Assembly (NCBI GenBank): GCA_036346355.1
Contig: CM070580.1
Coordinates: forward strand, 67,968,854-68,032,853
Reading direction: 5' to 3'
Length of the DNA: 64,000 bases
Source of the DNA: Rhipidocladum racemiflorum
Taxonomy: Eukaryota; Streptophyta; Magnoliopsida; Poales; Poaceae
Part shown: positions 23,199 to 32,567 of the stretch, in pieces
How positions within the stretch are numbered: position 1 is the stretch's first letter
How the letters are laid out: every line of letters begins with the position of its first letter
Notes under the pieces: model-generated
What the model saw: the letters and a program-made list of their open reading frames with translations, nothing else
Told to the model about the DNA's origin: nothing
The model's database searches: none
Program-made: the position numbers and the translations under genes

Positions 23199-24560
23199 GT
23201 GATTATCTGTCATTTTTTTTATTTCTAGAGGTCTATATATTCTATGTTGATTCATATCAAGTTTTTTTTTTGAAAATGTAAATGTTATTTCTAAAGTGAT
23301 TATTGTATTAGCGTTAATATTGCTAGCAGTGAAAAATAACATAAAAGTTTCTCTCAACCAACTCGGCAGTACGAATTAAGGAAGTCAAGTTTCCAATAAT
23401 GTGATTGGTAGCATCTACTTAAATGACTACTAAAGCATCTACTTGAAAAACAGTAGTCGTAGGATAATTATAATGTTCATTCTAGGGTATGTGCACCTGC
23501 GCTGCTACAATTAACAATATCTTTGGTTAGCAACTAGAGGAAAGATTAGTTTTGGAAGTCGGCCTGTCTTAGTATAAATATTGAATCAAAAATATCTTTT
23601 GAACAAAAGAAGATAGGAACTAAATATTTTGTACCATATCTTTATGTGTTCCTATTGCTGCATATCTTCGCTCCATATACATGTCTTAGCTTTTTGTGCT
23701 TGTGCCATGATTATATTGTAACCGATAGAACATTAACTGTTCAAACAAGTTTTGGGAAGAGGAATATCCCAAGCATGAATGAATCTTGTAATAAAGAAAT
23801 AGTAATATCACTCTTAATAAATCATGTGGCTTATATATCTGAGCTTAGGGTGACTCTTGTTCTTGTATACATCAATGTAAAGCATGTACTTAATCTTGTA
23901 TGGTTGAGTATCACAATCGGTTGTTGATATTGCATCTATCCTCTCTCAGAATCTGTCTTTATTGCCTACTGCGAACTGTCTTTATTTGTAATAGAAGTGC
24001 CTAGTGCAAACTGTCTTTATTTGTAATAGAAGTGCAATGTTCAAACTTTTCTATTTACAATCAGACATGTGGACTAGCAAACTGTACACTATATACAATT
24101 GCTTTGATGGCATCTTTCACATTCTAAGAAGAAAATGCTTCTTCTTTTTTACAGGTGAAAGGGGGAAGGAGAGAGAGTTAAAGATTGGGAAAGAACATTC
24201 AGCCCTTAGAAAGGAGGATTGTTCAGTGGTTTAGTTAATGGGTATATTTTTGGGGTAAATATATAGGACATGCGAATAGATATGTCCATGTCTGTGGGAA
24301 GGGTATATTTTGCACTCTAATTATATTTTGGTATATGTCCATCTATGTGACATGCATGCGAAGGGAGTTAACTTTGTACTTCTACCTTTTATATATTTTG
24401 GTGATGTTCACATGTTGTACCTGTGGATGATTTGTGATAATGAAAGTTTGGTACGTTACTTTCTTGAGGAATTATATGTTATGGTGCTTGGATTGTATGT
24501 TATGGGTGCTTGATATTATTTTAAATTTGGCGAATATTTATTAAATGGATATATATTAAA
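23199..24560. other. Noncoding interior of CACTA-B
   Basis: AT-rich, intron-like or 3'-UTR-like sequence. A near-perfect short tandem repeat CTGTCTTTATTTGTAATAGAAGTG occurs twice (23968-24034). A purine-rich stretch after TTTTTTACAG (24145-24155) may be a further captured exon or UTR, but no recognisable protein is seen. Confidence 0.5.
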
Positions 24561-25427
24561 CTGATGCAATTATTTTTCCAAGCGGTATTTCTATTATTTA
24601 GTAATCAATTTTTGAGTTACTTGAAATGCTAAATGCAAGCACTTGTACAGCTTGGAATTTTTGTTAAAGCTGTCCTACCGCTTTTAAAATTTCAATACCC
24701 CAAGCAGAGTAATCGCTTTTAAAACGGTTTTACAAGCGGTGTATCGCTTTTAATGTATATACCGCTTGGAATACTTTTAGAAGCAGCCGAACGGAAAGCA
24801 GTAGATATTAGAATTCCAAGCGGTCCTACTGCTTGGAATACCCTTATTGCAAGCGGTCCTACAGCTTGCAAGGACGTGTCATCCTGTAGTGTGCCCAAGG
24901 AAGCTCGGCTCCACCTCCTGCCCAAGAAAGCCCGGCTCCACAATCTCCTCCAAGGAAGAAACTCCAAGTACGAAGGGGCAGTACTGCGATGCTACCCTGT
25001 ACCAAGAAGGCCCAGTCGTCAACTCAGTCAGCCAAGGAACTTCCGAAAAGGGCATACGACATGACGGCTGAGGAGACACAAGAAACAGTTCGAAAGGAAA
25101 TTGAGACACACTTCGCATCAAAGATGCCACCTCCCAAGGCGCAAATTGATCCGAAAGCTGCAACCCACTTTGAGACATGCCGTGCAGCACCTCTCCCAGC
25201 CTCGACTAACTATGAACGCACAATAGCGAAGTCTGCATTGAAAGGGAAACGGGCTAAGAAGGCGGTGGCAGCTAACAAGAAAGCCCAAGATCACCAACTA
25301 GACGAATTCTTGAGAGGGTCGGGGCTATCTTTAGCTGTAGCTATGGGAGCGTCGAGATAATCTTCCAATGGCAGAGGTCAGGTGGCCATATAAGCCGGGC
25401 CATGACTTGGTTGCACGGAAAAGATAA

Positions 25428-26741
25428 ATGATCTCGCCAACCAAGATGCGGCAATTTCATCAATGGTACATGGAACAGTCAGCTCAAGGAAGAACAATGT
25501 TCCCAGTCCAAATAAAAGAGATAGATTTCTGCGTGAGGATCAACTCATATGGTTGGAATTCGAGGACTTGTACCAATTTTACCATCGAGACGCAGTCAAC
25601 GTGTCTCTAATGAGCTGTTGGTGTCTGTAAGTACTTCCACTAATCATTGAGTTTACCATATATATGTGTTAATTTCGCCTAGTTCAAGCTGGAAAATGTA
25701 ATAACTCATCCCCTTTGTATGTAGAATGGAGATACAACGATGTAGAATGGAGACTATCTTCGACATCGGCTTCATCGATCCATTAATTGTCAACGAGACT
25801 ATATGTAAAGCCAACCCAAAAGAAGTTGAAGAATACATTAAAGCTCTTTCAAAAGATACTACAAATCGCACATACTTTTGCCCTTCAACTTCATGTACGT
25901 ATATATACATGTCATCACACAACCTCTCATTTATCCTTCTTCAAGACATTCATAATATGACTAATTACATATATGTTGCAATACATATATATAATAGGTT
26001 TCACTGGATCCTACTTATTATCAATGTCGATAGTGCTAAGATCATTGTGCAAGACTCAAGAAGAAAACCACAAAGAAGATTTTCAGTTTATCATTGATAT
26101 TCTAAGCAGGTAATATTGAGATGCCAACCTACATATATTTAAGTACTTCGAATACTCATAATTACTATTCATATAATAACGCATGACAGGGCATTCGCCA
26201 CGTTCCGAACGAAGCATAAAGGAAAGAGTTCTAGGAATGAATTCACAAAGGTAAATCGAGCACTCGAGCACGTACTACAAAATATCAATTAAAGAATATA
26301 TATGGCGTACAATCTATCTTCTCAATAATTAATTGCATTCTTTTCAAACAAATCACTCCAGGTTCTACAGCAATTGGCCGGAAACAACTTATGTGGCTAT
26401 TATGTGTGCCTCTACATGCAAAAATCTTACCCAGCGATATGCGATTTGGACAACGAGGTGCGTGTGTTAAAAACAATTTTCTTAATACACTTATACTTCA
26501 CGTATTCAAAGATTTATTTATTTCTTTCTTTTCGTAGCCCGGCATTAATGAGACAGGTGTGATCCCTTCGCATCGGGTAGAAGCAGTCCAAGAACAACTT
26601 ATTGGCTTCATTGTCGATGAGATTATAACCCCCAGAGGCGAGTTCTATGCAAATGGATGGAGAGATTGTCCTTCAATACGGACAGGTGAACTTACGGGAT
26701 CTTTGTCTATGGACGCAAAAAGTGATGCACGCAAGAAATGA
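25428..26741 (+). pseudogene. Ulp1/C48-type cysteine protease-like region of CACTA-A, degenerate
   Basis: After DAVNVSLMSCW (frame at about 25590-25620) and a GTAAGT donor, an exon starting at 25727 reads ETIFDIGFIDPLI. It continues to HWILLIINVDSAKIIVQDS, where the His and Asp of the C48 catalytic set would lie. A later exon gives QLAGNNLCGYYVCLYM, the Gln/Cys box, at about 26365-26415. Introns and frame breaks separate the parts, and the last piece ends near 26741. Ulp1-like domains, relatives of SUMO proteases, are commonly carried by grass CACTA and MULE elements. Whether the protease aided transposition is unknown. Confidence 0.78.
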
Positions 26742-27298
26742 TCTCAAGATCACCACCTTTGTACTCTTCGAAAGTTGGAAAACGTTTGCTTGTGCTCATC
26801 ATTTTATGTATTGTAAAACTTGTGTGTATATATGCATTTACTTTGTAAATACATTATAAGTTTACTATTTGTGCAAACAAACTAATGTTTTTCTCAATTA
26901 TAATATATATATAATTATGCTGAAATAAACTTGTAGTTGTATTTAATTTAATTGCCAAATTTCATATTGGAAAGCATAAATATGAAATGGTTACAACGTC
27001 TCCACAAGCGGTTTGTAACAACAACCGCTTGTGGAGAGAGCACACGTGGCATCTCTCGCCACCACAGGTGGAGGGGCTCTACAAGCGGTTGGTAACACCA
27101 ACCGCTTGTGATTTGTCTCCACGTGGTCGCTCCATCACGCTCGACGCCTTCCGAACCGCTTGTGGTGCGGCACCACAAGCGGTTCGTGGAACCGCGAGTG
27201 ATACCCACTGGGTATCACTCTCGGTTGCGTACAAGCGGTTCCATAACCGCTTGTGAAAGCGCTTACGAACCGCTTGTGTTGCACTATTCCCTGGTAGT
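26742..27298. repeat. 3' noncoding part and right subterminal repeats of CACTA-A
   Basis: 26742-26995 is AT-rich and noncoding. From 26999 to 27290, ACAAGCGGTT...AACCGCTTGT palindromes recur at least six times, mirroring the left array. The ORFs here simply translate the repeats. Confidence 0.8.
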
Positions 27299-27302
27299 GA
27301 GT

Positions 27303-27816
27303 AAGAGAGATTTTAAGGTTAGAAGAGATGATTTGGATTGGCTTGGTTTTGTGTTTTTGCTCTGGAAGTATCGGTGAGTATCGCGTAATATTGGGATTAT
27401 TTTTATTAATTTTAAATTCACCGATCCTTTTTTATATCATATCGTGAAGGATTGTGGAGGATCATAATATTGGGTAAGTATCCGGTACCAGTACGGTAAT
27501 TTTGTAAAGAATCAGTGAATCATAGGTACTACATGGTATACGTTCAAAGTTGGCACTTCCTCTATTTGTTTTTTCATGCCATTATTGAACGTGTTGACGA
27601 ATATTGCCACAGAGAATTGGTAGCCCTTATGAGATCTCATCGTACAAGTCTATAATAGACAAACCTAGAGCTAGCTATCATGCATTGGTTCATTTAAAAT
27701 CTAGACACAACGAAAATATGTACGCTGAGTAGTGGAGAAGCGTGGGCAAAAATTAAGGGAGACCCAACTAATGGTCAGTTAATAATTATGGTTATAATTT
27801 GTGGTGCAGTAGACAC
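27303..27816. other. Intergenic DNA after CACTA-A
   Basis: Continuation of the older GTATCG-rich repeat (to about 27530), then AT-rich sequence with no gene seen. Confidence 0.5.
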
Positions 27817-27819
27817 TAA

Positions 27820-28055
27820 GGTCATGTTTAACTGAGCTTCAGCTCCATCAAATCCGTGGATCTAGTAGAGCTATGTATTTTTAGCTTCACCAGATCCGTG
27901 TAGCTAGAGTTGTGCGTATATTAAGAGTGTTTAGGGGGGTGGGGTCATCTTGTTTACATTTTAGAATAAAAATATAAACTTAATTCACCTTATTTTAGCC
28001 TATAAATTTCAGATCTGATGTGGAGCTGGGATCTGAAGTTCCGCCAAACAGGACA
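27820..28055. mobile_element. Tourist-like (PIF/Harbinger) MITE
   Basis: The left end, GGTCATGTTTAACTGAGCTTC, is inverted relative to the right end, GAAGTTCCGCCAAACAGGACA. TAA flanks both sides (27817-27819 and 28056-28058), the typical Tourist target. The length of 236 bp and lack of coding capacity fit. Confidence 0.8.
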
Positions 28056-28890
28056 TAAGATACACATGAACACAATTATTCCACAAATTTCCACAAAAAT
28101 CATAATTGGCCATGCTTTTTTTTTTTCAGTTAACCTCCTTGTCTGTTCTAACAGAGCCTCAAACAGACAGACGCAACGATCGCACCAGAAGAGGCCTCCC
28201 TCTGCGTCACCTTTTTTTGACCTCATTCGAGTCAACAGTATTGCTGCAGATCAAGGAGGATCCTTACAGCTCGGGCTGATCACCTTTTGCAGATTTTGCT
28301 GCTGATAATTCATACTATCTTCCCCGTGATCGCCTACTCTGAAGATTTTGTTCCTGGCATGGATGATTGCCCTCACCATCTTATACAACTTGCAAGTCAA
28401 AGTACCTTGCAGATAGTGCACTTATGAATTAACAAACAAGATCACATGAAAACCACAGAATCTGCATAAGGATATAACTGTAAGGGATTAATACAACCGA
28501 GGATCTTAGGGTATGTTTGGTTTATCCGATTATGCCCTGGTTAGAGTATATATAATAGCAGAGACGACTACTATCTATGTACTTCTTCATGTTTTCTAAA
28601 GGCAAAGATAAAGATAAAAAAATGTTTATTATAGACATTAACTCGTACAATTGTCATCTCATCACAAAGAGACAGCTACACTCTCTCTTTCTTCTTTCTG
28701 CTGTATGTTAGAAATTTTTTGACAATATAGTATATAGACGACTGACATGAGGCCATTGTACATCTTCCTGAAGCAGCTGAAATGGTAAGAGTCGTGTTTG
28801 CACACTCAGAAATACACAACACCGGGCGATGATAACTCAAAAGGCACGAATCAACAGTCTTGTAGAACGCCAACCTAGGACAGCTCAACA
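28056..28890. other. Intergenic stretch with no recognised gene
   Basis: No supported gene or RNA. Short ORFs lack family similarity, and the composition is ordinary AT-rich intergenic DNA. Confidence 0.5.
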
Positions 28891-29003
28891 GTCCTAGACC
28901 GACTCAGATCCTCTGCCGTAACTGTACGACCACTGACATGTGGGTCTGGGCCCATATGTCAGTGGCCCGGCGCTACGGCAGAGGATCTCAGTTGATCCTA
29001 GAC
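28891..29003. repeat. Near-perfect 113-bp inverted repeat (hairpin)
   Basis: The arms CAGATCCTCTGCCGTA (28905-28920) and TACGGCAGAGGATCT (28974-28988) pair, as do CCACTGACATGTGGG and CCCATATGTCAGTGG nearer the centre, and GTCCTAGA with TCCTAGAC at the outer ends. It is either a fold-back MITE remnant or a possible small-RNA precursor; the sequence alone cannot decide. Confidence 0.75.
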
Positions 29004-29462
29004 AGCATCTCTCTCTCTTTTTTCTGAAAGACAAGACAGCATCTCTATGACCTGCAGTTCACCTAAAAAGCAAGTCTAGTGATCACAACTGCCCACCATT
29101 GATCCTTCTAGCTCTAGCTTGACAGGCACCCCCCACCGTTAATCACCCCTCCCTGGATCTTCGTTTCTCCTCAGTAATTTAGGCTTCAAGCAAAGTGCTA
29201 TCTTAGCTAGCTCCTCCTTGAGCTAAGGTAGTCATCAATGGTGTCACCATGACGAAGTCGTGGGCAAGAAATTGAGCAGGTAATATCGGCACTCGGCAGT
29301 ACCAACATGCATCTGAAACAATGGTGTCGTGGCCGATCTGTCATGGGTCAGAGCTCGATCGCAATGGGCGGCCATGGCCGTGTCCTGACGCTGCACAGTC
29401 ACGATCGACGTTCTAGCTGTCTTACTGCAGTTTACTCTTCGTCTTGTACAGCACTGACTGTG

Positions 29463-29673
29463 CACCGGCGGAGCCAGGGTCCGGCGGGCCAGGGCTATTG
29501 TCCAGGCTCAAAGTCTAATGACCATATACCAGGGCTAGCAAATGGGTTCTCTAGTGGCTTATCTAGCAGGGTTCAAGTCTAGGTTACATAGCAATTGGCA
29601 ACAGGCACTCAAGCTCAGCTCAGACTGTAATTAAATTTGCCCAGGCTCTGAATTTTTTCTAGCTCCGCCGCTG
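29463..29673. mobile_element. hAT-like MITE
   Basis: The left end CACCGGCGGAGCCAGGG is the inverse of the right end CTAGCTCCGCCGCTG. The flanks TGACTGTG (29455-29462) and ACACTGTG (29674-29681) agree at 6 of 8 positions, suggesting an old 8-bp duplication. Confidence 0.65.
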
Positions 29674-29681
29674 ACACTGTG

Positions 29682-30229
29682 TGCATGCTAGCAATGTAGG
29701 TAGCGTCTTCTTCCTTATGTAGCTTGACATCTTGTCGCCGTTGAGACTAGGGACCCAAGATTGCGGCTGCTCTGTCTTCCTGCACTTAACTGATGGCTAA
29801 CCACACGTCCACACCTGATGATCTGACCGAACATAGAAAGGTGGTTGTATATTCGGTAGCTTATCTTTTCCACTTAACAAGTAGTGTCATGTAGATGTAG
29901 CATATCACGCTGAATGGCAGAGCTCTTTTACGATGCACTAAATTTAATTGGGACATTTATTCACTTTGATCCAATAGATCATACTACCTCTGTTCCTAAA
30001 TAGATGTTATTATAGGATATTACACTTCCGCCGATGCACATGTACAGGAAAACCGCATTATCCCTTTTCATTGGAACACTTATTATTCTTTGGGTGGTGT
30101 GTCTTACTCTAGTTCATGGTAGCGAATAGCATTGAAAATAGCATGTGCGTAATTGCAACTAGGCAATATAGCGCGCGTTGCTGCGCCGTACGAAATTTGA
30201 TCCAAGTTTTTTTTCTATAAAAAATTACA
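29682..30229. other. Intergenic stretch with no recognised gene
   Basis: No gene seen. It contains short unclassified repeats only. Confidence 0.5.
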
Positions 30230-30840
30230 GAGATAGAACTGCACATATATTTCTTTTGATGAATCTGTCTTTCCAGGGAAAAATGGAGAAAGAGCCCTCT
30301 TTTACCGAGTTTAACACCCTATACATTCACCTAAATCTCTTTTGACGAATTTGTTTTTCCCGGGAAAAATGGAGAAAGAACCCTCTTTTGCCGAGTTTAA
30401 TATACTATGCATTCAACGGGTAATAATACATGTTTTGGAAAATATTAGAGATCGAGCTGCAAAAAAAAAAAAACTCTATCGATTGATCCACACACATATT
30501 TCTTTTGTACACATATTTCTTTTGACGAATTTGGTTAACACTCTATTATTACACGGTCAACCTTTTTTTGTCGAGTTAAACACTCTATGTGTTAACCGGG
30601 TAATAATACATGTTTCTAAAAATACCATAGATGCCAACCTTCTTTTGTCGAGTCTAACATTCCATGCGTCTACCTAGTAGTAATGCATATTTTGAAAAAT
30701 ACTAGAGACCGAGTTGAGAAAAAAAGTCTAAAGATTAGAGATCGAGTTTAAAAAAAAACTAGAGATCGATAGAGCTGTACACATGTTTCTGTTGACGAAA
30801 ATATTTTTTCCAGGAAAAACGGAGAAATTTGTATTTAACG
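30230..30840. repeat. Degenerate tandem repeat region
   Basis: About four to five imperfect units of 90-150 bp contain TTCTTTTGACGAAT, GGGAAAAATGGAGAAAGA, CGAGTTTAACAC and GGGTAATAATACATGTTT. The units differ by many substitutions and deletions. The ORF through 30342-30677 is a by-product. Confidence 0.7.
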
Positions 30841-31987
30841 GGAGTTTCTTCCCGTAAAGTAACGAACGAGAGACCTAAACGCAATTTAAAAAAGTATTTC
30901 TTACCCTCACAAAAAATCGTAAATGATATTTTTGTAATTTTATAGGGACCTATATGTAACTCTAAGAAAATGGAAGGGTTTTTTTTGAAAAACGAGGGGT
31001 GCGACGTGGAGTGGCTGCGAGCTCGACAAAACTTCGACGCATATGCGATGGTCAGGCAGAATTAACACTGTTCATCATCCAATCACCAGCATAGAGAGAT
31101 TAATTAATGGGCTATATGGTCAGGGGAAAGATGGCGAAGAAGCGCAAGTCTTTAGAGCGAACAGGTGTAACCATTCGGTGGTCAGACTGATTGTTCGTCG
31201 GATAATGTTTCAGTCGCAATTGCTTCATGCATATACTTTGTCAAAAGAAAGTATATTTGGTGTAGTCAACTATTAGCTATAAAAAATGTACATGCTATCT
31301 ATAGATAGCTAATAGACAACCTCTCCAATAGACTAGCTATAACATTATCTACAAAATTAAATATAAGCTCATATGTAAGAGGTAATAAATACCTTGGAAT
31401 CAGCTATAGCCTGACTATAAGTTAGTAGTCAGTCTATATATCTCTCTTCTTTTTCTTCCATCCACCTAAACAAAATACCGAGTTACCACCCTTAACCGGT
31501 TCGTCACTCGCACCATTAACCGATGCATCCAATAATTGAAACGGAGGATCAACTAATGACGCGCCATTAATTCAAAGACGCGATCGACCTTCTCGCTGCG
31601 AACCGAAGCGTAGAGAACGACTGATTGAGCGTGTCAACCTCTGTATTATTACATCCTCGTCTCACTGGCCTGCTGGATTCCAAGAACCAACCAAAAGCTC
31701 GACCTGCTCCTAGTCATATACGCTCGTGCTGATCCTGCCACTGACACCGATTCCTCCATGCATACGACAGGTGCTGTCTCTGGCCGGGCTCCGGGCGTCT
31801 GGCAAATCAGATGGCGGTAGCTGCGTGTGCCGTGTTTGTACACATGACATATGATAGATGAGTCCAGCCCCGACAAGAGCAAGAAGGGAATTTGCATCAG
31901 CAAGCAATGGAGAGAGGAGGGGGGGGGGGGGGTGGGGTGGGGATAAACACGATTGTGATCCTCTGCCTTTGCTACTCAAAATGCACG
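30841..31987. other. Intergenic stretch with MITE-like debris and a poly-G run
   Basis: No gene seen. 31265-31450 contains CTATAGATAGCTA/AGCTATAG words typical of grass MITE remnants. A run of about 14 G residues occurs at 31920-31933. Confidence 0.45.
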
Positions 31988-32203
31988 GTGCGTTTTGATC
32001 GGTATTTTGAGTAGCAAAGGTCAAAAAAATTTGAAAAAAAATTAAATTGCTACGGTATTCGAGATTTTGGTAAATTTCATTAAGATTTCGGATATTTTAA
32101 TTGACATTCATATTTTTAAACTGGATTTTCGTAAGTACTGTAGCAATTTGATTTTTTTTTCAATTTTTCTTAACCTTTACTACTCAAAATGCACGTCAAA
32201 AGC
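31988..32203. mobile_element. MITE-like element upstream of CCX gene
   Basis: TGCGTTTTGATCGGTATTTTG with GTAGCAAAGG (31990-32020) and AAATTAAATTGCTAC reappear inverted at the right, as GTAGCAATTTGA...CCTTTACTACTCAAAATGCACG. A further GCTACTCAAAATGCACG copy lies just left at 31970-31986. Target-site duplication is not resolved. It is about 350 bases upstream of the CCX start. Confidence 0.6.
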
Positions 32204-32567
32204 ATAGGATTCGGATCGAAATAAACACCTCAAGGTCGTCCTGTCCTGTGATGGATGATTCAGTGTCCCCAGGGGGACCTGATGAGCTGCCACGTGTCCC
32301 CCATCCTACGCATTTTCCTGCCAAATTCTGCACAAAAAACTCTCTCTCTCACCAACTCTCAAGCACGAAGCAAAGCAAAACTGCAAAACTCCATCCTCTC
32401 TCTCTCTCTCGATCGAACTCTCGAACTGCCAAGAACGCATAGAAATCCGGTACGAGACAGCAACGTGATCCTAGTGACAAACAATTTCTTCTTCCCAATT
32501 CATTGCAGTGGCCATGCCGGCAAGTTCGTAGCTCATCTTCTCTCTCTTGGTTCTACCTCTGTCTCCA

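Larger units (their letters stand above)
21387..24891. mobile_element. CACTA-B: nested 3.5-kb nonautonomous CACTA element
   Basis: It starts CACTACAGGATGAC and ends GTCATCCTGTAGTG, a perfect 14-bp terminal inverted repeat. It is flanked by TGC on both sides (21384-21386 and 24892-24894). Subterminal AAGCGGT/ACCGCTT motifs lie at 21400-21560 and 24580-24860. There is no transposase; the cargo is a captured host-gene fragment (listed separately). Removing the element rejoins the proline-rich coding repeat of CACTA-A, which proves nesting. Confidence 0.95.
19558..25360 (+). pseudogene. Second ORF of CACTA-A (Transposase_24-like), broken and split by CACTA-B
   Basis: It starts MATPGRDAPDVDMEEQFLL at 19558. 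Next comes a Transposase_24-like part (GPFNNACGFYVRDHVPISIK at about 19978-20035, and ADHRDAFEEYKLSEEG near 20250). A region common to grass CACTA proteins follows (NLSTKVAYGVAYPVESGQLF, about 21004-21065), then a proline-rich repeat PPPAQGSP. CACTA-B interrupts that repeat at 21387, and the frame resumes after 24891 as a Lys/Ala-rich tail ending at 25360 (SLAVAMGASR). Several frameshifts and stops occur before the insertion. In working elements this class of protein helps bind the termini. Confidence 0.82.
12796..27299 (+). mobile_element. CACTA-A: 14.5-kb CACTA (En/Spm) transposon, decayed
   Basis: It begins CACTACTACAGAAC at 12796, ends CTGGTAGTG at 27299 and is flanked by AGT on both sides (12793-12795 and 27300-27302), the 3-bp duplication typical of CACTA elements. 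Both ends carry many copies of an inverted motif ACAAGCGGTT...AACCGCTTGT, the expected subterminal transposase-binding repeats. Inside, in order: TNP2 transposase remnant, a second hairpin-motif array, a LINE fragment, a second ORF of the Transposase_24 type interrupted by CACTA-B, and an Ulp1-like protease region. All coding regions are broken, so it cannot encode working protein as it stands. Confidence 0.95.
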
